Of a stretch of 64,000 nt of DNA, positions 38,063-51,381 are shown one piece after another. Numbering within the stretch: the stretch's first letter is position 1; each line of letters opens with the position of its first letter. Below the pieces are notes generated by a model that did no database searches, was not told the origin of the DNA, and was given only the letters and a program-made list of their open reading frames with translations. The position numbers and the translations under genes were made by a program. Origin of the DNA: Cucumis sativus (taxonomy: Eukaryota > Streptophyta > Magnoliopsida > Cucurbitales > Cucurbitaceae); the NCBI RefSeq assembly GCF_000004075.3, contig NC_026660.2:28709498-28773497 (forward strand), in the 5' to 3' direction.

Positions 38063-40660
38063 TCATAAACGAGTCCGGTCCAATACGATAGCCTTCAGAG
38101 GATTCTTCATAATCACGGTAAAGGCAAATGTCTCGGTCGGGTCCGGCGGGGCTCCGGGAACCGGGACCCACTTGAACGCGTGTACCATTTTGGCCAGCAT
38201 CATGTGAACATGCAACGTGCCCAAAGTCATGGCCGGGCAGATTCGCCGCCCTGCCCCGAACGGTACCATCTTGACGGCCTTAGTCCCTGTGACGTCCACG
38301 CCAACGCCGTCGCCTTCCAAGAACCTGTCCGGTCGGAATGAACCCGGTTCTTCCCATGTGTTCGGGTCTTCTGTCAAGTGGGCTGTGTAAAACTCCACGC
38401 TGGCATCCGCCGGGATTGTGTAGCCGCCGAGCTCGGTTTCTTTGGTTGCCGCGTGAGATAGTAAGAAATGACTTGGTGGGTGACGACGGAAAGTCTCTTT
38501 TACCACCGCCCCGAGATATGGCATTTTCTCTATGTCCCCTTCGGTAATTAGCCCATCTTTACCTGTTCCAAATTTTTCCATTTAAACCTTTTAACTTTGT
38601 AAGTTTAGTAAACTTACCCAATTTATTTAGATTAAAGAAAATTAATAATACCCACTTCCCATAAATATTATTATAGGAAAAGCAGTACAATCATAGTGTG
38701 GTGGGTCACTTATTTCCACATGTACGAGAGAGACCCTTGGTTATTTTAGGTTTCTCCTACTGCTATTACGAGTCCAATTATAGCATTCAATAATTTTTCT
38801 CAAATGACTTATGACTCGCATCAAATGTGTCAGCTCCAGAGAGAAATGTAAAGAAGAATATATATTAAAATTTAATTAATAAAATACAAATATAGTTGTG
38901 AAATTTCCAATGCGTCGTCAATAAGAAAATACACAAACAAGAATCGTTATCCAAGTCAAGAATATAAAGGTGAAATAGTTAGTGTATCTTAAACTACCTT
39001 TATTGATGTTCTTTTACCTTCCATTTAATTGGTTAATCATATTTTATATATTGAGGACTATTTATTTTTTCTTTTTATAAAAATAATATATATTTTTTTT
39101 TTGAATCAAACGAGCTAGATTCATAAAAATGAATGAATCTTGAGATAAATCCAAATCTTTCTTAGTGATGTGTCTCTCTTTTCTAGTTGACTATGTAGAA
39201 TATAATAATAGATATTACTAAATTAAGTTATCAACTAGAGTGTAAGGGGTTTCATCCCTCAACCCATGTATGGTAAACAAACAAATAAATAATGCAAAAA
39301 TGAAAAATGTGTATGAGTTCATAAAAAGGAAAAAGAAAAAGGAAAATAGCTGTGAAATTTATAATAAAGTGAAAAGGCACCACCTAAGTAGATCAGTATT
39401 TTTTTTTTTTTTTGGATGTGATATATGAATTTCAACACAGAATATATGGTTTAGAAAAAGGTGGTATGTAGTAATTAATTAAAGTGTGTGTTGGGATCGG
39501 ATGGAATGAAAAGACAAAATTGACGCATTAATATATAAAAAGGAAGTATACATATAAATATATATTGGAATATAATAATTAGGTGGAAAATAAGGTAAGG
39601 GATAGATATGAACATTACCAACAACGTTAATAATTTCATTGTATAGTCTTTCCTGAACGTCTTGATCTTGTACCAAATGAAGCAAAGCCCACTCCAACGC
39701 CGTCGCGCTCGTGTCAGTTCCAGCATTAATAACTTCCGAACAAAGCGTCACCAGTTCCTCCTCTCCCAACCTCCCTCGTCCCGGCGTTTCCAGTTCGAAA
39801 AGCGAATCAAGATACGCCGCCCCCATCGGACTAACCATCTCCGGCAACTCCTTCCTCACACTCTCATCCCCATTCCTCTCCATAAACATCCTTCTCTTCC
39901 TTATCAACGGAATCAAACACTCCAACTGTTTTCTCCTCAGCTCTTTCGCTTGCTTCAACTGCCGCCCAAACAACGGCGTCAGAATCGGCAAGAAGTCCGG
40001 AAGCTTTGGCAATGTAATCAACATCACATCCTTCAGTATACTCTCTATGACTTTAATCTCTTCTTCCGGGATTTTGGCTCCAAAGCATATGCAGATGAGA
40101 ATACTACAGACTGAAAGCCGGCAGTTACTCATAACCTCAACGAATCCTTTCTCTGAATTCTCTTTTCTTAGTCTTTCCAGATGGCTTTCTATGGCCCACT
40201 TCCGTATCCAGCTACACTGCTTGATTCTGGTAGGATTGATTAACTCCGTAACGAAGTTGCGGCGGAGGGTTCGCCAGAGAGGGCCGTATTCGGCAGAGTT
40301 GACAGCGCATTTGCCGACGCTAAAGACAAGGCGGATGGGAGAGTCTGCAGGGCGGCTGGCGAATAAGGGTCCACGTTGCACAAGAGCTTCGTGAATGAGT
40401 TCGGCACTTGACACAATGATGAGTGTGCGTTGTCCCATTTGCATGGTGAAAATGGGACCATATTTTTCACGTAAATCGCGTGCTACGAAGATGAATGGAC
40501 GACGCTGGAGGATAACTTGGATGAGGTTTCCGACGATCGGCCAGCCAGGTGGACCAGGTGGAAGATTCTTCGATCCGCCCCCGGTAGCAGACCAGTAGCG
40601 CCACCATAAGGAGAAGAAGAGGAAGGCAAAGAGAAGAAGAATGGCGTCCTTTAACTCCAT
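38063..40660 (-). CDS. CYP77B1: Cytochrome P450, CYP77B1 type
   Basis: Two exons, 40660-39619 and 38562-38063, with a 1,056-base intron in phase 1; 513 aa, the usual CYP77 length. The N-terminal membrane anchor (MELKDAILLLFAFLFFSLWW) puts it in the endoplasmic reticulum. Then come the proline hinge LPPGPPGWPIVGN, the I-helix oxygen-binding motif AGTDTS at about residues 313-318, the ExxR pair E370/R373 in KETFRR, the FRPDRF region and the heme loop FGAGRRICPA at 449-458 with cysteine 456 as heme ligand. The hinge region and the stretch IFTMQMGQRT match CYP77B1 more closely than CYP77A. CYP77 enzymes epoxidise or hydroxylate fatty acids and are linked to cutin; CYP77B1 is reported as a fatty-acid epoxygenase. 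The ATG at 40660 is chosen because the frame upstream to 40702 has no ATG and the anchor begins here. A TATA-like stretch lies at 40735-40744. Confidence 0.92.
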
Positions 40661-43600
40661 ATAGCTAGGTAGAGGGAAAAGGGTGTGATTGATAGAATAC
40701 AAAAACTAATGGGAATGGCCGGCCGGTTAGGTTTGTATATAAAAGAAAAGGGGTGAAGGGTGAGAAGAGAAGGACGGGTGGAGTGAGTGAATGAGTTTGG
40801 TTGAGATTAAAACAACGCACAATAAATTTGAAGAGCTACTTGGCAGGGTACGGCCTAAATACACACCAAGTAGTTGCGATGATGTATTTACTTTTACAAT
40901 TACCACCTATATATCACAGAAGAAAAATTGAAAACCGAGATCCAAATTTCAGCCCATCAACTTTTCTCTTATGCGTCTAATCAATACTTACATTATGTAA
41001 TGGACAAAAATTTATGAAATATTACATTAGAGTTAAATTTTTATGTTAAAAGTTATAAGTTTTGGTGAAAGCAATTCACACATTCTCAAATATAATAGCA
41101 TTCATACACTTCAATACATATATAATAATTTATCATAGTTCATTATCATGATATTTTGTTATATTTTATATAAATATTTCGACTTATTATATTTGAAGAT
41201 AGCTTAAAAAGTTACGAGAAATTGAACATAAATATAATGGTACTATTTTCATTACATTGGTATATATCTTAGTCTCCATTCATAATTGACACGATATCAA
41301 AATATTATTATATTAATTTATTCTTCATTTACTACAAACCCACGTAGTTTTTAAATAATATTTTAACAATTTTCCATACGACTCATCGTACCAAAATATT
41401 TCCATCTTAACTGCACCCATTTCTTAAGACAATGTCAGCCACCAGTAGCCCAACCACGTGATTTCACGTGACATTTTGCTTTCCTTTTTCTCTAAAAAAA
41501 ATATTTCATGCTGTTGGTTAGACTAAAAAAATGGCCATTGCCTACATTTTTTTCTTGTCATCCAATTACTCAACACCAAAAATGAAAACATTAGAAATTT
41601 GTTGACAAAAATTTATCACTTAAGTACAGATAATAATCTTAAAAAAAAGTAAAAAAATGAACTTTGAACTTGAATCTAATTAGTTATATATGTATTATAT
41701 AAAAAGTGTAAATTTGAGGAGTAGTTTGAAGTCTTAAACCTAAACTAAATCTACCGTGAATATAGAAGAAAAGGAAAAAAGGGATGGTGAATGGTGGATG
41801 GAGAATAGTTAATGGTTAATAATAAATAGGAATACGAGAAGAGAAAACGTAGGATGAGGTGAGAGTTTGTTGTGATCACGCAAAAGGCCAAATTCAGCAA
41901 ATTATGCGAACCGTTTTTAGTTGCTTATCATGTTTTCCAATTAATTTTTCTACATTCCATCGTCAAATTCGACTATACTTTACTCATTTTAATCACCATC
42001 TTTCGGAAGTCCCAATCTCCAACGTTAACAACACGAGTTTGCATGCGTCACATTCTTATTGCTAAATCCTATATTATGCTCACTCATCAAATTAAACCTA
42101 TAAGCTCTCTAAATTCAATTTCATACGTCTCTCTCTCTCTCTCTCTGTGCCTACTTCATCACCGAATTCCACCCTTCCTTATTTAATATTACCGCTAAAG
42201 TCGTTGTTGTCAAAATGTCAACCTTCTTTCTTACACATTGTAATAATTTTACATTTGATTTTTGTACTTTGTATAACTATTAACTTCAACAAATAGCTCA
42301 CTTTTATTTGCAAGTTAGGCATGTATTTTCCGTCGTTAGGTCAAACTTCCTATTTTCTTATGTAATTTTGTTGCTGCATTTAAAACCCCACATGCCCATC
42401 ATTGTGTTAGAACGTTTCTTCTTCCTTTTTAATTATGTAATGGAATTGAACTTTTAATTTTTTAGATGGATAGTATGATTTTTATGTTGTTTGAATTATG
42501 ACATGCTTTTCCTGGTTTACTTGTAGTTCTCTAAATTTGATTTTAAGTTGTAAATTGGTTTTGAAACATGAACTTTCATGTTATTAAAATCTTAACAATT
42601 TAATCCACATACTTCTAAATTTATAAAAATTAAAATTCTTTCCTATCCTAAAAAATCTCATCCAACTTAATGCTAGTTTTGTACCCTTAATTAGCTTTAT
42701 AATAATTACTAATTGTAAAGACCATAAACTAAATTGATGTTTTAATTATTAAAATTTATGAACTAATTATAAACTAAAGTCAGGATGACTTAAATTTTAA
42801 AGACACTCCCATAAAAGTAAAGGAAAAAGGTGGTTTTTAACCCATCTTTATTTAGATGTGGGCATTAAGCCATTAATATACAAGAATTAATACCTTTTCT
42901 ATTAATAAAATTACATGATAGAAATTTGACTCGGAAGTGAGAGAAGAAATCTATATATATTTGAAAAAAAACATATGTTACAGAGACTAAAGTTTATGTT
43001 CTAAATATGTGTAATAATAATGTGAAATTGACAACTACATATTTTTCTATTTATATAAAATATCTATTGATTAAAAAAGGAAAAAGTCCCAATATAGGTA
43101 AGGGAAAATTCAAATCAAAGACATTCTACAACACATATATTTCATCTTATTTATTGCCTTCCAAGTTCCATCCTTTTCCCAAAAATCAAAAAAAGCAAGG
43201 AAAGTAAAGGACCAGTGACCCCTCCATGTGTATCATCCCTAAGCTTTAACCATTCCAACATGAATTCACAGCCTAAGCAAAAATTTCTACAATAATTTGC
43301 TTCCCTTTCTTTTAAACTAATAATTAATGCATGTATAGATTTTAGTATGTAGTTTACTTTTTTATTATTAGATTTGAAACTGGAACAATAAATGGTTGTG
43401 GTTATGGATATATATTAACTGTTAAACAAATCAAAGAACCTTACCTGTCTGTGAAGATCTTGTCCACTATAAAATAATAAAGGATGTTTTCAAATGTAAC
43501 GATGATCTATAGAATAAATTTTTGTGATAATGTACAATAAGAATACTTACATAAGTACACATACGAAATACTCACAGACAACTAAGGGGTGGTTTTGTGC

Positions 43601-45530
43601 ATTTATGAACTTTACCTATAACCAAAACGTTATTGCTAAACAATTTATCAAATTTTGTTTTTTCTTTTTCTTTTTCAATATTATTGTTATATCTATAAAT
43701 AATTTAAGCAAGTGCTCTATAGGCCATATATAAATTTGAGACATACGAAATTTTTTATTTTCATTATTTTATTTCTTGTAAATGTATAATAAATATGAAC
43801 CAGTAAGATGGATACAGACAGAACATATATACAAAAAAGAAATAAAAATTGACGAAAAAGAAATTACAGATAGCTAGAAAATATATCCCTGAACCAAAAG
43901 TTTCATAGTTTTTCTTTATATATATATATAGTTCTTACAAAGTGAGTGTAAATTGATTATAATAATTTGATAAACTAGACACAGTACAGTAAGGTGTTTG
44001 TATTTGATGGAGGGTGGAAAGTGGAAGAGGATGTGAGTATAGTTGTAGGAGAGAAGGGTTGGAAATGATGAAAGTTAATCATATGGTACCCAAGATAGAA
44101 AGAGGGTAACATTATTTGGTGAAATAATAATATATATAGAGTGAGAAGACAATAATAAGGTAGTAGAGTGCAGTGTGTGTCAGGTTAGGTGAAATTTATT
44201 GCCATTTTTCTTCTAAATTATGGATTCACATCCTCTTCTTCTTAACCCAATAATACTACATAAATAATAAACAAATAGAAAAGCACACACACCTCCCCTT
44301 TTATGAGTATCAAGACCAAAAAAACAAAATTAAATTTAACTTTATTATATAACATTATATTGTATACTAAACTAATTATGGATTGGGTATACATAATAAT
44401 CACAATGACAAAACTTATGTTTTAATTTTTGAGTTATAATAAATGTGGGGGACAGCAGCAGCAGGCACCGACTAAGAGCATTGGGGGATGAGAGGTTGGA
44501 TTAGGGGATGGAATTTTTCCAAAATGATGGCCTTATTTGTTGTTTCCAAGACAACATTTACAATCTATATTTATTTCCTTCTTTTTTTTATCACTATCCT
44601 TTTAATTCCTCAAATGGAGTTGTTCACGTGCAACTTGGTTGATTTTTATGGGCATTCTTGTGTTGTGTACTACTAATCAAATCTAATCTATTATATATTA
44701 ATTAGCAGTGAACGACGACTTCACCATAATTCTCCACCTTCGACCTTCCACGTAATGGATGGTTTGATTTTATATGTGCTGAGTAGCAAACACCTAATAG
44801 TTTTTAATTTGTTTTATCTCACATTATTTTCATATTTTACTAATTGGGCTGAGAGTAAAACCCAAATTGTGCCGGGCCGGACGGGATGACCCATTTTGCT
44901 CTTCTGGACGACAATCAATCAAACTAACCATTTTAATGGGCCGGGCTTTCATGTAGACTCTACCGTGTTTACCAATAGTTTGGAATACTGTTTTTAAGTG
45001 TCATTTGCTAGCATACTGTTTTTAATCAGTTAAGAAATTAAGATGGGATGCATTTATTTATTAAATAGACCATTGTTGCAATCATTAGTTTTATTTTAGA
45101 CTAAAGAGTAGAAACCAAATTTGAATATAATTCAAGAATCATCCAACTGGGACATACCCTCTTGATTTTTTTGAAGTATGATTTTGATAAAGGTTAAAAC
45201 ATTAAAGATAATGGCACACATAATAAAATGAAACAATAAATTAGAATAAAGATTAACAATTACTGTGCCTCACTATCTCAAAACTCTTCCTCTCGGCCCT
45301 TACTATATACCATATAGTATAAGTTATAAATTTTCTTACTTTCTCTTAATATATTAGTCCTAAATCTCAACATACACCAACAAACCCTTCCTTGTGGCCA
45401 CAGCATTACATGCAAAAGCATAGAATCCGCATCAACGCTCCCAATCAAACTGCAGCCTCCTTCCACAGCTGCTCTTTCAATTTCCATATCTCCCAACAAA
45501 GATTGCACAAATTTAAGCCCCCATGTCATC
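40661..45530. other. AT-rich intergenic region upstream of the P450
   Basis: No gene seen in 4.9 kb. A TATA-like sequence at 40735-40744 and the P450 promoter occupy the first few hundred bases. A (CT)n tract lies at 42128-42146 inside a pyrimidine-rich patch. Two site II elements at 44845-44850 and 44937-44942 have no recognised gene next to them. The open frames at 41859-42186, 43007-43207, 43524-43733 and 44488-44676 give low-complexity or unrecognised products. Confidence 0.55.
42128..42146. repeat. (CT)n microsatellite
   Basis: About nine CT units in a pyrimidine-rich stretch, resembling the CT-rich leaders of plant transcripts, but no gene follows on the plus strand. Confidence 0.8.
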
Positions 45531-47371
45531 TCACAGCTTTGCCTGATCCAAACATTGAAAATATAGAACAAATATGAGACTTGACGCTTTCTTTTTATGA
45601 TATGTAGTTATGGGGATTTCGGGAAGAGAGTAGGTCTAAAGGTTCTCCGTACCTGCGAGTAGAGGAAAGTTCCAAGGATTGCAATGGCAGCTCCAATCCC
45701 GTTCACGGGTCGGATCGGCGTGTGGAAGATGATAATGGACGACACTATTACGAATATTCTCTTCATTGTGTTACCCACGCTGAATGTCAATGGTGATATC
45801 TGATCAAGAGACATGTAAGACACTTGATTGTACAAGTGATAGAACATACTTTGAGCTCCCAACCACCTGAATTTTATACAAACAAACAAACAATGCCGTT
45901 TTATTAAGCAACAATGGGTTCAAGTTCACACATTCTATGAATACAGTGCAATTTGCAGTCGTTTAGAGTTATGATATCAGATCAGACCACATGTAGCAAA
46001 CAAAAGGACAGTGAATTCCCATATTTTAGATAACGATGGAAATTTGAGATTTGGAGGGATTTGCAGTTACCAAATGAAATTGGGACCAATTTGAGCGAGA
46101 GCGTTTTGGAGTCCTTCAGCCCACAACTTGGGTCCCTCCACGGCAATGGCGAAAGGAGTAAGAATGAGCAGAGACAACAATGAGAGACAAGCATAGTAAT
46201 TCATCCCACTCACTGACTTTCCTTTCATCCCTTTCTTTGAGAATATGTTTCTAAATACAAATGCCAAGTTTGATATCATCGCACCCGAGAAACCTGAAAC
46301 ACAGACCCCAATTTTCAATTTATATCAAAATTGAGATCCACAGTTAGTATGCACAGAAGTTTAGAACTAATATTCCTCACCAATTATGTTAAAATTGAGC
46401 TCAGTAATGGCGGAAAGAGCGCAGCCTCCAATGATTGGGATTAGAGATAAGTACACGGGCAATGGAAACATCTCACCCAACAAAAACCTAGAGACCAAAA
46501 CACTGAAAGCCGGCTCCCCACTCTTGATTATGTGAGTGAATGAGACTGCGACCTTGGACATGCTTACAGTTGCTGCAACATGGCCAATTGTATGTGCCAC
46601 TGCGACCTAGAAAAATAATCGTACAACAAAACAGTAAATCTGATCAGTGATCTACAATTCAAGTTTCGAATGCTCTGTTTTTTCAGAACCACAGAACAAA
46701 CAGACCATCCAGGAAAATAATCCCCTATTCCTGACTGTAATGCAGTTTCTACATTCAAATTCTTCCAAAATAAACACCCAGATTTGTACATCGAAGAAAA
46801 TTCAATCGCAAAATTCATCTTATGAGTTAAAGTTGAAAACAGAGCATCTCAAAGTTAAGACTATACGTACCGGCAATAGAGATTTCCAGAAATCCAAATC
46901 GGTTTTGGGAGCGTCGACCATTCGAGTGGTCCAAGAAACAAGCATCATAAGCGATCCAGCGGCGAGGGAGAGAGTAGAGGTGAGCCAAGGATAAGGGAAG
47001 GCATTAAGAACCTTCTTGTTATAGACATTGAACACAACATTCAAAGCCCACCAAGCGGCGAAATAGAGCGCAATTTTGAGTTTCTGAGTCGTCTGTTCAT
47101 CAGGAAGCTCAATGTTAATTTGCAGACGTCGCGATTCTGCCTCATAAGCCCTGCACACCGTGGAACGCTCAGATGATTTTGTGAGCAAAGAAAGATTTTC
47201 AACCGACGAGATGTGAAGTGGTTTATTGGTTAAAAAAGATCGATCGACATGTTTAAGAACACTGCAATCTGGGGACTGCAACGGTATGTTCGGCCTTAGA
47301 AGTTGAGATTTTCTGTTGACAATTTCAGTGGAATTGAAATGGGAAGATGTAAGCCTCAGTGAAGAGATCAT
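45531..47371 (-). CDS. GPT: Plastid glucose-6-phosphate/phosphate translocator
   Basis: Five exons on the minus strand: 47371-46871, 46606-46381, 46293-46071, 45866-45653 and a 12-base last exon 45542-45531 that encodes Ala-Lys-Leu and the stop; 391 aa, as expected for GPT1/GPT2. The protein exchanges glucose 6-phosphate for inorganic phosphate (or triose phosphate) across the inner plastid envelope, feeding starch synthesis and the oxidative pentose phosphate pathway in heterotrophic plastids. Residues 1 to about 90 form a serine-rich transit peptide. The transporter core begins near residue 100 with ALYFAAWWALNVVFNVYNKK. It contains HIIKSGEPAFSVLVSR and ends with ISPLTFSVGNTMKR and FLYSQAKL. 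About eight or more hydrophobic helices are visible. The segment AQSMFYHLYNQVSYMSLDQI distinguishes GPT from triose-phosphate and PEP translocators. No ATG lies upstream in frame. A TATA-like TATATATT sits at 47513-47520. Confidence 0.93.
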
Positions 47372-50300
47372 GGTGTAACTGTTAAATCTGATATAATGCA
47401 AAAGAATCAAACCCAGATGGGATTTTGCAAAATGGATGAAAACGATTTGGAAAAGAAATTGAAGGAGGAAGGATGTTCTTGTTGAGGGAAAAGAGAGGGG
47501 AAGAGAAGCGGCAATATATACGATTTTGTGATCAGTTAGGCAAACGGAGAACCGTGGGATTTTCAAATTTTCGGAGGGACAATATGAACCGTGTGATTGA
47601 TCTAATTGCCCGTGCTGTCTCTTTGTAAATTTTCAGTGACGGAACGAACCGCTCCTAATTTTTGTAATTTCTTTTTCTTTCTAATATATGGTGAAAATAA
47701 TTAAATTTTGTAATGCTCCTATTTTATTATTTTCTAAACTTGGAATAAAATCTAAAATTTCCGATTCAATCCCCTTCGTTCTCTTCACTCAAGCATCGAG
47801 TTTATCATTTTTGAACCCTCCAATTTATCCCATTCAAAAAATTTGAACAATTTTAAATTAAATTGAAATCAAATACATATATTTTATATTGCCAACAATA
47901 ACTTTAACTCAACTCACAACTGTAACCGTTGGATTAAAGAAGTTTTAACATTTATATGCTCTCTATCGTATTTGGTTACAAAAACTTAAGTTAATTGGTA
48001 TAGAGTGAAATTTTGAAAAACGGCCCCAAGTTTGAATTGTTATGGTTAGATTGATAGATGTGGCGTTTGGTGAGAGGGAAGAGACCAAAACAATAAATAG
48101 AAGTTGGCGTTTGAATTGGCCACTGTCTGTCTTCAACATTCACCAATTACACACTTCTCAATTTCCCTTATACCTATTTTTCAAAACTCATTCATTTCAC
48201 AACAAAAACAAATTCCATCCCCAACATGTTTTTCAATTTTAATTCATCAACGGCCCTCCTCCACTTCATGGAACCCTCTTTGATTTTTCCATTTTCTGGA
48301 CCCCCACAGATCTTTCAAATTCTGCCAAACCCCATGCAAAATTATTTTCTTTTAAGAAAAATCACTATGGGTTGTCATTTTCATATATTGGCTTTTTCTT
48401 TTATTTTCCTGCACAACTCAGAAGAGTTGAAGAGAAGCCAATATTGAATGAAGAGATTGAAAATTGGGAGTGATTCTTCACCGTAAGTTCCTCGAGTAAG
48501 ATTCCAAATTCAATTATACAAAAAGACAACCTTGTGGGTTCAATAATAGGTTTAGAGCTCAATACACCTCAAAAAAATCTCAACGACCCAGACACAACAC
48601 ACATGAACCGTTAAGAACCTGCATTGCTCATGTGGGAGGCCCTCTTTCTTTTCAGTCATTTTGTTAATTATTGCCCATCGTTTTTAATTTCTTTTTTTAT
48701 TATTCTACTTTTGGAATATTTATTTTTAAAGTTTGTTCCCGTATAAACTTGAAAAAATAACTATAATTGAGAGTTGTGAGCTCTAATGGGAAGGACATAG
48801 TTGAGCTCGTCACTTGCATCTTGCAACCTTGATAAGCCACACTCGGACATGATGATATTCGTTAGAGAATAACTAAGCCTTGTGTGTCTAAACAAACCAA
48901 ATATGCTTCCAACTTTGCTTGATTTGATACCAATAACTATTTTGATCGTTATGACTAATTCAATCTATAAAGTACATTTCACAGTAGCAGGTTAGTTAAC
49001 ACAAATTGATTTGAAGTGAAATAATACATTGAGGGTGGAAGAAGAGGATGAGAGTTGTGTTTTGTACATAATTTGATAGAAAGCTGAGGTATTTGGGAAA
49101 CATTGAAGGGACCGACGATTCTGTACTCCTTCTTACCTGGGTCCCTCGAACCATATTTAACGGCTAACATTTTTTTTAGTGATTTAGGTTTTTATTTTAT
49201 TATTAATGTTTCCTAAAATAAAATGCTTTACAGAAACTTTGAGGGGTGTGTGGTTGGCCATAATATTTTTATTTATTTTGCGAATACAAAATGAATAAAT
49301 ATATACAAATAATATCTCATCTCTTTTCAAATTCTATCAATAACTAAATTTTGTTGATTTTAAATCATATAACCATCTCAAACTTGAAATTAAACCACTG
49401 CAAATGTATGAATTTACAACTTTACATTAGACCATGTCAAACTTATAATTTATCTACTAATTTAAAGTAAAACACGAAAATATTTACATATCAATATAGC
49501 AGTAATTGCTACACAACCACCAATAAAATAGAAAAAAACATTCAGGCAGCAAGTAGAAAAGTTCATATATGATATTGTACCTTCTTTCCTAGAGATCGTG
49601 ATGATGTGTTCATGGAGAAATTCTGATTAAAGACGTCTTTTATCCAAATTTTCTAATCACGTTGAGTTGATCAATAGCTTAAGTCTTTATTCTTCAATTT
49701 TTTTAGGCTCAACCTCTTTGACCTCATACTCATAATACTTTTCGTCAAGGGTGATAAGGTTGATTTGGTATGTCCAAGTAGGCAAGGTACCGTCCACACT
49801 AAGATCACATGTGGTCATGTTCATTGTTATTATGCGTAAAAATGAAATATATTATGCTCATGTTCACTGTTATTATATATCCCTAGTATACGAAAATCAG
49901 TGGAAGTCTTATACAATAACTGAAGAGTTTTATCGAAAACATGAAAAAGATGATAACACAGTTACATTTGACCAAACGCACACTATGAATTCCAAATAAT
50001 TACAACTACATTTATGTAAACCAATAAAATAAAATTGCAATAAATAAATTTAGATATAGAAAAAAAATAGCACTGTTGCTTTGTTGCTTTGTATAGTTAA
50101 TATTTATGTGTGTGGAATGCGTTCCTTTTATTCCAATATTGCAAATAAACGAAAATAAAAAAACTATTTATAAAATATACTCACTCATTTTTTTAAAATT
50201 TTAAAAAATTATTTTTGGACATTATTAATAACCTTTACTTTTCTAATAAAAACATTTTAATGAATATTATTCTGATTGGAAAAAGCTAAGATAGATCACA

Positions 50301-51381
50301 GCTTGAGATGGAGGTCCATTGTGCTGTGACAATAAGATAACTAAAATAAAAAGATGATTCTTAATTTTTGAAGAATTGAGTCCTAAAGTGTGTTTGGGTT
50401 CATTTTTTTTTTCTTTTGAAGAAAGAACTAATTATACAAAATCTCAACTGTTTTTTTTGAACTGATACAATTTTACAGTATTTTATAAATACGTTTACTT
50501 CAATTACAATCATTTTCTTTTTTAAAAAATAAATTATGATTCAATCTACTAAAATCACATATAAATCTGGAGTAAGTAATTTACTAGCTTTTAGATTCTT
50601 TAATAAAATCAAAATTTTGATAAATTTAAATTAAATTTTATTTATACATCTATTTTAAACAATTACTTAATAGTTGTAAATATATATATATAAAGGAATA
50701 TTAGATTTCATTTTAGTTATTATATCATAAATGCCATAGTTTATTATTTAGTTACCAAACCAAGTATAAAGTTCAATTTTACCCAAACATACGTACAAAC
50801 TAACATAATTCAAGTAATTGAGCATATATAATAAATCAAGAGATTTAATAATTTAGTTGAATAATCAAGTAGAGCCAACACATAAATAGTAGCGATAAAC
50901 ATAGGAATGTTTGGTTAACTTAGATGTTTAATAAAATAAAAAGTTTACAATCAGTCTCTCTTAATACTATCGTTATTCACCAACCTAATGACAAATTCAA
51001 AACAGTAGTATTAAACATGAAAAACCAAAAGAAAAATTACACAAAAACCTCCATAATTATAATCTAATAATATCTAAAAAAAAGCACCAACACAAACTAA
51101 TTAAAGTTGAAGAAAAATGTTCTTATTCTAATTGAAGGTTTGAGTAAAGTCAATGCCCGAACCTCCTCAATTTCTCTCATTTTCCACAGTTCTGTCTTTA
51201 AAAGCACCGCCACATTTCAAGGTGCGTTCTTGACTAATTCTCAACTCCTCCTCTTCCTCTACTGCATCCACAAATTCAATATATATTATTATCAACTGGG
51301 AGGATTACACATACATGAAATAATTAAGTGTAGAATTATATATATGGGTTACCGTTGTTGAAAAAGGGGGGCGTTTTTGAA
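47372..51381. other. Intergenic region between GPT and the HD-ZIP IV gene
   Basis: Four kb. The first part is the GPT promoter, with a TATA-like element at 47513-47520. At 48090-48450 a TATA-like AATAAATAG is followed by an AACAAAAACAAA leader-like stretch and a 73-codon open frame from the ATG at 48226, but the product is unrecognised. The section at 48770-48960 is less AT-rich and may be an old repeat remnant. The rest is AT-rich. The last 200 bases flank the 3' end of the HD-ZIP gene. Confidence 0.5.

Noticed and set aside
39711-40394. 227-codon plus-strand open frame
   Set aside because: Antisense shadow of P450 exon 1; it shows no domain while the minus strand has all P450 motifs.
40661-40702. 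Fourteen-residue N-terminal extension of the P450
   Set aside because: The extension would start at TTG. The ATG at 40660 directly precedes the membrane anchor and gives the family length.
48770-48960. Possible LTR retrotransposon primer-binding-site remnant (TTTGATACCAA)
   Set aside because: Only a partial match to the initiator-tRNA complement, with no long terminal repeats, no polypurine tract paired with it, and no gag or pol frames nearby.
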